Shown here piece after piece: positions 43,001-55,000 of a stretch of DNA of 64,000 nt. Made by a program: the position numbers and the translations under genes. This DNA comes from Xestospongia bergquistia. Its lineage: Eukaryota; Porifera; Demospongiae; Haplosclerida; Petrosiidae. Position 1 is the stretch's first letter, and the number at the start of each line of letters is the position of its first letter. The DNA lies in assembly GCA_963965975.1 (NCBI GenBank), contig OZ014416.1:5022001-5086000 (forward strand), given 5' to 3'. The notes below the pieces were generated by a model. That model was not told where the DNA came from. It made no database searches and worked only from the letters and a program-made list of their open reading frames with translations.

Positions 43001-46000
43001 TATAAACAGTTCTACTTTTTCATGTACTGTGACATTATTAAATCAGCTGCATGATTAAAAGCATTTTTATGATCAGAATTTCTGGCTTCAAAAACACCTC
43101 CATTCAGTTCACCTGTTTGCTAGTCTTGTAAAGGTGTATGATGTCTGTAGAACAAATGTATACTTATTAATATTAATCTGTATTTGTTGTTAGAGATGAC
43201 TAGGCATTGAATATTAATAATTGATAAACCCAAGATAGTGGTGTCCCTGTTAAAGTTCACAATATTAGAGCCATTCTTGTATTAAATATAATTTAGTCTA
43301 CTGTAGAAGCTGCTGCTACAAAGAAGAGGATTGAAACATAATTGGAATGCTTTTCCGAAATGCCAATATACACTTTTGCTAGAGAGTAAAGAAAGACTTT
43401 TTGTCAACCATAGTGAATACAAAAATACAATAGTATTAAACATGCACTATTGCTATATGCAAGTAAAGAATTAAAGTCACAGTTTACTTGCAATAAGGAT
43501 TTTTAGCACTATGTTCTCATTGTTCTTATTAGCAATGAAATGTATGTATTATTATATTGTTTTTTGAAATTACTATATATAGTAACGTAAATAACACATA
43601 TTGTAGTACATACAATTGACTGTGAACCCATAAGCATTGTAACAGTATGTAATGTCACTGTAGCAACAATCACTATAGCAACAGCGTTTATTTCACCATA
43701 GCAACTGTACTATAGTGTCACAGTGTATGTTATTAATGTTATCAAATCCCACAATCTACTTAAAAATAACACAGTGGCAAGTCTATTCTAGCTATAGAGA
43801 GTAAACAAAGACTTTTTTGTCCAACATATTGAATACCAAAATACAAAAGAAATAGACATGCACTCTTGATACAAGCAAGTAACATATTAAAGTAAAGATT
43901 TTCAGCACTATGTTGTCAATGTTCTTATTAGCAATGAGATGTATGTATAACAATATTTATTTTTCACATTACTATATTATAGTAATACAAATACAACATA
44001 TTGTAGTACACACAGTTGACTGTGAACCCACAAGCATTGTGAACTGTTGTGTAATATAAATATATCACTGTTGATTGAGAGTATACTCATACAACAAAGT
44101 ACATGTACATATAATGTTCCAAAGATATTCTTATACCATCTGTACCTTGTAAGGTTGTCATTATTTTATACAGCTTTTTTGATTGGAAAAACAGGATTAG
44201 TTTCTTTAAAACTACATAACAGTTACTTCATTTAAGTAGTGTACATTTGTATAATGTATTATGATTGATGATGTGAACCATTTGCTGACATAATAATGAT
44301 GTAATGATGCTCCAATAGTACACTGGTCATACATTTCACTTCTTACTAGCGTCTGTGATATAAAAAAGCATAAATTATCTTTTATTTGTATCCTTATATT
44401 TACTTATTTATTGATAACTGGTTACATAGACTGTATAGTTGATTGTCTAGTAGTTGTACTTTTGTAATTAAATAACCTTGTCTATTATGTTCCTAGTATG
44501 GACGTACACCTGCACATCTTGCAGCAAGGAATGGACATAATGAAACAGTAAAACTGTTAATTGAAATTGGAAATGCTGATATCAACACTAAGGATAATGT
44601 AAGTCACAGTAATTGTATTATAAGACATATCCCAGATTTTCTTGTATATATTGTACACTCTCACCATGGATTCATAGGAATAGTTAGCCACACTTTAAGC
44701 AAGTAACATATTAGTAAAGATTTTCAGCACTATGTTGTCAATGTTCTTATTAACAATGAGATGTATGTATAACATTATTTAATTTTCACATTACTATATT
44801 ATAGTAATACAAATACAACATATTGTACACTCAGTTGACTGTGAACCCACAAGCATTGTGAACTGTTGTATAATATAAATATATCACTGTTGATTGAGAG
44901 TATACTCATACAACAAAGTACATGTACATATAATGTTCCAAAGATATTCTTATATCATTTGTAACTGTTGATCCAATAACTTGCATGCTGTAAAAATAAC
45001 ACAAAGATGAGAATGTTTCACTATAGGGAGTGGAAAAATACTTCTTGTCAACCATATTGATTATAAAATACAATACAAATACGTATACACTGTGTGGTAC
45101 AAGCAAGTGACATAAAATCATAGTTTACTTGCAATAACAAGTGTCAGTGCTATTACTTAGACATTTAAAAGGTGTTTAGTTGTCATAGTTACATTGGCTC
45201 CTATGATGATTTTGAAAGATTGATTCAGACCATTAATGAGACAGTTACATACCACTGATGTCTATCTCCACTAGTCACAGCTATTTCAGATTTTACTGTT
45301 CCTAGAAAAGTGTTCTTTTCAACTTCTCTGACTCTTTTGCGTCAATGACACATAACCTCATAATGTCCCCATCTATAGCACTTTTACAAATACTTTCCTG
45401 AGCTGGACATATCAATCTGTTCTGGCTAGAGGTAACTTTCTACACCTTGTACATCTATACTATTAGAGTCTACTGATCCTTTCCTCTTGACTTTACTATG
45501 AAAATGAGTTCATGTCCCTCTTGATCTTTTTCTTGACTGGGCAATACAGCTTTATGAAAAGTTTTTGAATCTTTTCCACGAACGATGGTCTGTCATTTTT
45601 AACAGGTTTACTTTGTCTAATATCAATAATAGCTGTCTATAACTTGAGTTCAGCATCTAACTGTTTTGCTCTGACAGTTTACAAATCAAAATTTAGACTA
45701 AAATCTGATCTCAAATCATCTCTTCTCTGAGATCACCATATGTACGGTTTAGCATACATCTGTAACATATTAACATCACAGTTTAGTTTCCAATAAAAAT
45801 TCTCAGCGCTATATCTCTCATTGTTCGTATTAGCAAGTAAATGTTAAGGATTCAGTAATGTCTCAATACTTGTATGTACTAAAATATTTTTTCACAGTAC
45901 TATGTATAGTAATATATATAAAACATTGTTATATATATAGTTGACTGTTAACCCACAAGCAATGTGAACTGTTGTATAATATAAATATATCATTGTTGAC

Positions 46001-49000
46001 TGTGAGCGTATTCATACAAACAAGGTACATGTACATATGATGTTCATAAGATATTGTTTTGTCATCTGTACCTTGTAAGGTTGTGATTATTGTATATTAC
46101 ATAAGCAGCTTGTTTGCTTGGAAGATAGGTTTCTTTTCTTGAAACTTTATTTAAGTAGTGTACATTTATATAATATAATATAATTATTAATGTCAACCAT
46201 TTGTTGAAGTACCAAGTCATGGTTTGTTCATTATTGCTGATATTTACAATAACATTGATAGTGTTTGTTTTGTTTATAAGATGATTATGATGAATAATAA
46301 CAAAATATTACAATTAAAGTATGTTCACTTAGCTCACTATTACAAACATAGCATTGTGAAACAAAAATCATGACATTAATCATATAATGATGCTTAAATT
46401 TGGTAACTGGCTGTACATTTCACCTCTTTGTGTATCATCAAGTTAATATATTACATAATTGTATGTGTACTCATCAGTAGTAGACTGAGTAGCAGATATA
46501 CCATTTCTTGAGTACTGTAATCATGTTTGTCAATTCAACATAACATTGTACCTTGTAATGTCTTACAAGTATTATTGTTGTTGCCGTTGTGATCAATACA
46601 GGAGTTAAAAATTGGTGATAATAAGTTCTGAAAGATGGTTAACCATTTGCTGCATATTTTGCCATATATCTACCATAAGTATTTATATCAATAATTAATT
46701 CAATATTAATATTGGTTCTCTATTATGAATTAATAGTAATAATAATCTTAATATTACTGATAGCAATAATGAAATAAACTCTATACCTTTGTTGCATACT
46801 TTGTAGTTCTTCGTTGGCTACTGAGATGAAAAATCTACAAAGATGTATCTGATATTTTTAATTATACAATTATTACATCATCAGTGCTTTAGATACATAT
46901 TTAATTGAAAAAATGGTTGTCTATGTTACATTTCAAAGTATAATAAGAAAATTGAGTAATCCCTAAAAATTGCCACTGCCATCATTTATTCCTTGAATAT
47001 ATCTGATCAAATCTTTAATTTGGCTTCTTTACTTCTAAATCATCATCATTTGCTATTCTTTCAATTTCAGCATCCTCTTTAATTAAAAGTAATCTTGTTA
47101 TGTAGCATTGACTACAAGGATAGCAATAGACACTTATTGAATTGAAATATCTTTGTAAAACAGATTGTTGTGTTTCAAACAATATAATTTTTTCAGAACA
47201 TAATGTCTTTAAATATGGGAGTCATTATTAGCATTATTTTGCCATAACATTGAATCTTGACATTATTGTAAAGTTAACTAGGAACTGTACCTTTCAGATT
47301 CTTAATGCTTTTCATAATCTCCTTGCCCTGTGGTTTTAGTCTCTATAATCTAAAGAGTAAAGTTATCTAACATTTTATAGGATCATTATATTTACTCTCT
47401 TGGGCTCTGTTGTCATCTTTGATACTCTTTTTGCCTTGTTTATTTCAGTTTCTGCACTTGTTGATCAAATATTCATTAGACTAATCTCTTTCTCTTTGTA
47501 TCTTTTTCTATAACCAGCTAAATGTCATAAGTAGCTATGGGTTGGCTTAGCAAAATCAATAACAGAACTCAACCTTGTATCCTTTATATTTAACCTTTTT
47601 TCTGACATGTTGCAGTCTGCTTGATCTTTCGACATGATGTTGTCTGCTTGATGTCAAAGGTATTATTAGTTCCCCTTCTTTTATCTTGTTATTTTTCTGT
47701 CAAATTCTAACATTGAGCTATAAAAGTGATGGACCAATATAAATGTCAATCCAATAGACACAGTACAGGGGAGGCTGTTGATTTGTACTTTAGGCATATC
47801 AAAGTTATCATCCTGGAGACTACTTTAGATATGAAAACCTATACAAACTTCCTATTAGACACATTTTCCGGCTTTAGATAATGTCTGCTATAAATGTCAA
47901 TACATTCACTACAAGTAGTGTTGTCCCAAGACTAAGAATGATTTATTTTAGGCAATGGAATATACTTAGAGCTGATTGATTCACATATTATTAATTTCAT
48001 TTTCTACTTTGCTATGAACACAGTTGTTATGGACAATTAAGGTTAAAAGGAAAAAAAAATAGAACCACATATTCACTAGGTATTCCCCAAGATAATTATT
48101 CCTTTTAAGTCAAAACATTTTCAATTTTACTGACAATGTCAGAACTTGCTTCCTTGAAGTCATCCTTTTGTGCAGCTGTACCAGGAATATAGGTTATTTT
48201 TTCACTCTTCCTACATTTCATTTCAGTGACGTCCTTGATAAAACTGTGCTACAGTATCACCACAAGGACATCGATTATATGTGGTAATGTATACATCTGT
48301 AGCCGAAGATAGGTTTCTTTGAGCTTGCTACTAGCCACTTAACCATGTACTAGACATGACCTAGATCACTTTCTCTGTCAGTTCTAAGGAGTCAATTAAC
48401 TTTCTTTCTCCAATATCAAAATTATACAAACAGCTCTAATTTTTCATATACTGTGACATTATTAAATCAGCTACATGATGAAGGGCATTTTTATGATTAG
48501 AATTTCTGGCTTCAGAAACACCTGCATTGACTTCACCTGTTTGCTAGTCTTGTAAAGTTGTATGATGTCTGTAGAACAAACGTATGCTTATTAATATAGT
48601 CTGTATTTGTTGTTAGAGATGGCACTGAAGACTAGGCATTGAATATTAATAATTAATGAACCCAACATAATGGCGTCCCTGTTAAAGTTCACAATATTAG
48701 AGCTATTCATATATTAAATATAACTTAGTCTATTGTAGAAGCTGCTGCTACAAAGAAGAGGATTGAAACATAATTGAAATTCTTTTCTGAAATGCCAAGA
48801 TACACTTTTGCTTGAGAGTAAAGAAAGACTTTTTGTCAACCATAGTAAATACAGAAAATACAGTAGTATTAAACATGCGCTATTGCTATAGGCAAGTAAA
48901 GTATTAAAGTCACAGTTTACTGTTGATTTGTTTATAAGATGATTATAATGAATAATAACAAACTATTACAAATAAAGTATGTTCTCTTTGTACACTATTA

Positions 49001-52000
49001 CAAACATAGCATTATGAAACAAAAATCATGACAATCATCAGATTCGTTAATCATGTAATAATGCTTAAATTGGTAACTGGCCATACATTTCACCTATTTG
49101 TGTACCATCAAGTGAATGTGTTAAAAAATTGTATGTGTTACTCATCAGTAGTAGATTGAGTAGCAGGTATACAATTTCTAGAGTATTGTAATCGTGTTTG
49201 TCAACACAACATAACATTGTACATTGTAATGTCTTACAAGTATTGTTGTTGTTACCATGGTGATCAATACAGGATATAAAAATTGGTGATATAAGTTTTG
49301 AAAGATGGCTCACCTTTTGCTGTATATTTTGTCATATATCTACCATAAGTATTTACATCAATAATAATTCAATATTAACATTGGTTCTTCAATGTGTATT
49401 AATAGTAATGGTAATCTTAATATTACTGATAGCAATAATGAAATAAATGCTGTACATTTGTTACATACTTTGTAGTTCATTGTCAGCTACTGAGATGAAA
49501 AATCTCCAAAAATGGATTTGATATCTTTAATTATACAATTATTCAATCATCTGTACTTTAGATACATACTTGATTGGTTGTCTATGTTACATGATCAAAG
49601 ACTAATCAGAAAATTGAGTAATTCTTAAAAATTGCTGCTTCCATCATTTTTTCCCTTGAATATATATGATCAAATCTTTAATTTGACTTTTTCATTTTAT
49701 TGGAAGTGAACATATGAACAGTCTTGACTTCTAACTTATCTTCATTTGCTATTCTTTCACTTTCAGTATCCTCTTTAATTGTAAGTAATCTTGTTGTATA
49801 CCATTGACTACAAGGATAGCAATAAACACTTAGTGAATTGAAATATCTTTCTAAAATCGATTGTTGTGTTTCAACCAATATAATTTGTGTCTTTGAACAT
49901 AGGAGTCGTTATTAGCATTGTCTTACCATAACATTGAATCTTATGACATTATTGTAAAGTTAATCAGGAACTTCACCTTTCAGATTCTTGGTATCTTTCA
50001 TAATTTCTTTGCCCTGTGTTTTTAGTTTCTGTGCAAAGTTATCTAACATTTTATAGGATCCGCCTTGTTTATTTCAGTCTCTGCATTTGTTGATGAAATA
50101 TTCATTAAACTAATCTCTTTCTCTTTGAATCTCTTTCTATATCCAGCTATATGTAATAAGTAAATGTGGATTGGCTCAGGGAAATCAATAATGGAACTCA
50201 ACCTTGTATTGTTTCCATTTAATCTTTTTCTGACATGTTGCTGTCTGCTTGATCTTTGTACATGATGTTGTTTGCTTGATGTTGAAGGTAATGTTATTTC
50301 CCCTTCTTCTATCTTTTTATTTTTCTGTCAAATCCTAACATTGAGCTATAAAAGTAATGTACCTATAAATGTTAATCTCAATACACATAGTACAGGAGAG
50401 ACTGTTGATTTGTACTTTAGGCATATCAAAGTTATTGCTGGGAACTGCTTTAGGTATGAAAACCTATACACACCTCATGTTAGACACATTTTCTGGCTTT
50501 AGATAATGTCTGCTATAAATGTCAATACATTCACTACAAGTAGTGTTGTCCCAAGATTGAGACTGATTTGTTTTAGGCAATGGAATATACTTAGAGCTGA
50601 TTGATTCACATATCATCATAGGTGTAGAAACAATTTTGTCATTGGAGGGAACATAACATTTTAACGTTATTCAGTTTAACAATGAAGTATTTCATAAACT
50701 ACCAAAATAAAACCTTCTGTCGTCTACACTGGCAACACTTTTTGCAATATCAGTAAGGTCCATTGATTCAGTTAAATCTCTGTGAACATAAATGCATTTA
50801 ACCAGGGCTGTGTCATCATAGATCTAAGAAAGGTTTTAAGCCATTTTAATAAAGAATATGTTCACTCTACTGTGGCTGTTGTGACTGGTATAGTGAAGAT
50901 TTGTATTTAGCGGTACACTTCTGATGGCATTGTTGTGCTACTTTCAATTTCATTCATAATGCTGCAAATGGTTTTCACACTGGTGACTGTCTTGATCTGA
51001 GATGAAGAAGCCAAGTTCGTGTTTCTTGTCTTAATAATGTCAGGAAGCATCTGTAGTTGAATACTCAATCTACCAAGATCGAGATCGTTCTTATACATTT
51101 CCAGATCAGACAAGTGTTATCTGAAGTTCCATTAGAATGATCAATAAGTGTCTTTTCAATCAGTCCTGCAATAGGGATTCCTCTTTTCTGTTGAAATCTT
51201 CATTTAAGCTCAAGCTAATCTAAATCAGTTGATTGTGAAACCATCTCACAATATACCAGAAATATTGGAGGGGGGGGGGGGGGCATGTGCCCCCTGTTCC
51301 TACACCTAAGATCATTAATTTCATGTTCTGCTTTGCTATGAACACAGTTGGTGTGGACAATTAAGATTTAAAGGAAAAAGAACATAGAACCACACATTCA
51401 CTAGATATTTCACAAGATAATTATTCCATTTAGGTCAAAACTTTTTCAATTTTACTCACAATGTCAGATTATCCAGCCTTGAAGTGGTCCTTCTTTACAG
51501 CTGTTCCAGATATATTGGTAATTTTTTCACTTTTCCAAAAATTTCATTTCAGTGAGGTCCTCAATAAAGATGTTTTACAGTATTACTACAGGGACATTGG
51601 TTATATGTGGTAATGTAGACATCTATAGACAAAAATAGGTTTTCTTTGATTTTGCTTGTAGCCACTTAACCATGTACTAGACATGGCTTACATCACTTGC
51701 TCTGTTGATTCTAATGAGTCAGTTAACTTTTCTTCTCCAATATCAAAATTAGTTCTAATTTTTTATGTACTGTGACATTATTAAATCAGCTGCGTGATGA
51801 ATGGCATTTTTAGTGATCAGAATTTCTGGCTTTGACAGCACCTTCATTGATTTGTATGATGATGGCTGTAGAACAGATGTATACTTATTAATATAGTCTG
51901 TATTTGTTGTTAAAGATGGCACTGAAGACTTAGTATTTAACCTAACATTACAGCATTCCTGTTGAAGTTCACAATATTATAGCCATTCTTGTGTAGAAAA

Positions 52001-55000
52001 TAATATAGTCCATTGTAGAAGCTGCTGCTACCAAGAAAAAGAGGATTGAAAAATAGTTGGAATGCTTTCTGAAATACCAAGATACGCTCATCCTATACAT
52101 TTTTAGTTGGCAGTTAGCAAGCATTGTAAACTTGAACCATTGTCACATATGAAAACTTCAGGTACTTAGTTTCAAGGTATTGTTTAGTGTCAATTTAAGA
52201 GACATAAATATTATGCTTCACATCTTTGTTGCCATCAAATGTAAGAATACAGGTACAGTGTTAACATCAGCCTCGACAATTCTAATTTTAACAAACTCTT
52301 CTGTAACCACTCATGTATAAACTGGCGGATTGGCCATTGGACTCTCTTACTACATCCTCCCTAAATTTTTTGCTTGCATTGTCTTTGCTTTATGCTTAAC
52401 TTGTTAGACTCTTCTCAAAATAAAATTTGTGTTGTTGTGTGAGATAATGTACAGGTCAGAACATTTTACTATTCCCTCAAATATGATTATTTTTATCTGA
52501 TAATTGGAAATTGTCTACAATTGCAACAACTCTAGTAATACAACTAGAATCACGGAGGTGTGTGTTGAAGTGACTTGAGATCACGATTAGCCATTATAAC
52601 AGTGTCATCTCTCCATAATAATACATTACTAGAGAAAATCTGTCAGATTATTTCCAAGCTCTGTAAAAATCATTACTTTCTTCAACAAAGTATTCAAAAC
52701 TAAAAGAGATCGCATAAACATAAAAGCAAACTAACCATTAAAACAACATCTCTCCTTTATAAGAACACATGACAACTAAACTAGCAATCAATGGAAATCT
52801 GAATAATCAAAGCAATATTATTTTTCAGTAATAGTTGTAACTAATATACAAATAGATAAACCTATTTTTTAATCATGTTTTCAGTTTAATATTTTTTCTC
52901 ACTTTCTTGTTAAGAAGCCATGAAATATTAATGATGATATAATTATAATGAATAGAATGTTATAACAAAATATCTGCTCCATGTACACATGTGCTATATA
53001 TTTATTTTTTCCCCTAGACTGGCAATTCTCTACTGCATTCTGCCTGCTTGTGTGGTGGATTTTCTTCACCACCACGTTCTGAATCCCCAACTGGCAGTAA
53101 GGACACAATACAATACCTGCTAAATGATGTAAACTTAAATCCACTGACTCTTAACAACCATCAGCAAATACCATTAGAACTTATTCCACCGAATCTCAAA
53201 GACAGATTCCAGTTACTAAAGTTGTTTCAACCATTTCTTCAACATAATATAGAGTATCCAGTACAGTCATATGCCAAAATATTTATCTGTGGAAAAAGAA
53301 ATGCTGGTAAAAGCTCTTTAGCTGCTGTTATATCTTATCGTGCTAACAAAGGACAACACCACAACTATAATCCAGAAAAATGTATTGAAGGTGTTAAATT
53401 ACAAACCACTGGAATTGACTACCACAGCATTCAAAGTAGGGAAATAGGAAACGTTGTAATTTTTGATCTTGCAGGTCATGCTGAATATTACAGTAGTCAT
53501 GCTGCTGTGTTGGAAACACTTCTATTAAGGTCACCAGCTGTCTTTGTTGTTGTCAGTAACCTTGATGATGACAAGGAGACCATTAAGAAGGATCTCTATT
53601 TTTGGTTCAATTTTGTGGAAAGTGTTAGCACAAACTTAAATACTTCAAGTCAACTCATCATTGTTGGAAGCCATATCGATCTTGTACAGGATGTGATGAA
53701 CTTTCAGTCCATTGTTGATGAAGTTGCAAATGATGGCAATCGCTTTCAGAATTATAAGGGGTACCTGGCAATGGAATGTCATCGACCAGGAGGGAAGGGT
53801 GTTAAAGAATTTATGGCTAAATTAAGAGAGAGCTGTGAAGCTGCTATGGACAGGAATGATAACATGAGCTACTACTGTCATTGTGTAAATGCTTTTCTAC
53901 AAAATCTTGAGGTTGTTGCCATTAGCTTAGATGATCTTTGTTCATTATTTAAGGAAAGAAATGAGCCCTACCCTTTGTCTGATAGATCTTGTTTGAAGGA
54001 ATTCTTAACCATCCTTGGAGAGAAAGGTCTCATTTTGTACCTAGGTGACTGGTTGATTGTTGACAAGAAAGCCCTATTGACTGTAGTTAATGGTGATCTA
54101 TTCAATAAGAGTGTCACTCGTGTTCAAAAACCTGTTGCCAGTAATACTGGAATAATGCCTCTATCTACCCTAGCTAAACTTTTTCCCGATTACAATATTG
54201 ATATGTTAGTTCGTTTTTTAACTAGTTTACAATTCTGTCACCAAATGGATGCACATGCTGTCAGTACTATCACTAACAATATAACACCTGAAAAATCATC
54301 TATAGAAAAGGATGACAAGTTCTTATTTTTTCCTTCTCTTATAAATGAGAAGAGACCTCCTTCAGTGCTTACCATGAAGCATGGATTGGGTTGGTGCTTA
54401 TGGTGTCCCAATCCTCATCAATTTCTATCTACAAGATTTTTACATGTCCTTCTCTTTCGTATAGCTTACAAATATTGTCTTCCTCATTATGAAGCTGGCT
54501 ATGTGGATACCAGTCCAGCAATTCTAGAGTTACAACGTGACTGCACTATGTGGAAAAATGGGATACTATGGAAAGATGAGAACAATACTGAGGTTATGGT
54601 TGAAGTCTCTGAAGACAACAGATGTGTTACAATACTTGTGTCTGATAATGAGTCAGTACAAACTTGTCAATTGCGTACATCTCTCATTAAAGATGTCCTT
54701 AACCTTAAGAATGAGTTATGTCCATGCAAAGCTCGCCAGTTTGTTATTCCTCGTGGAATTGCTAAGGATGTGATTGATAAGGAAGTTAGACATCGCACTC
54801 TTTATGCCCTTGGAGAAGTAGCACGAGGTGTTATACTTAGAGGTCATGTTCGTGATAACAATAGACTCTTAGATAAAGCTCTCAATATAAAGGCTATCGT
54901 TGGTGAAAATGAGCCATTCTTATGTATTGACCCCCAAGTGACCATTGCTCTTTTGGATGACAGTAAGAGAGACTTGCGTTTACCAGATAGTCACATTCAA

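Larger units (their letters stand above)
49360..52090 (-). repeat. Intronic repeat block B, copy 5, with transposase debris
   Basis: Parallel to copy 4 but split by the hAT element at 50,617-51,310. A - strand open frame at 49,678-49,878 (SLSVYCYPCSQWYTTRLLTI) corresponds to broken frames at the same place in other copies. It has a CxxC pair but no complete zinc-finger signature. Confidence 0.6.

Noticed and set aside
54537-54773. 78-codon + strand frame inside exon 21
   Set aside because: Shadow frame of the Roc-COR exon.
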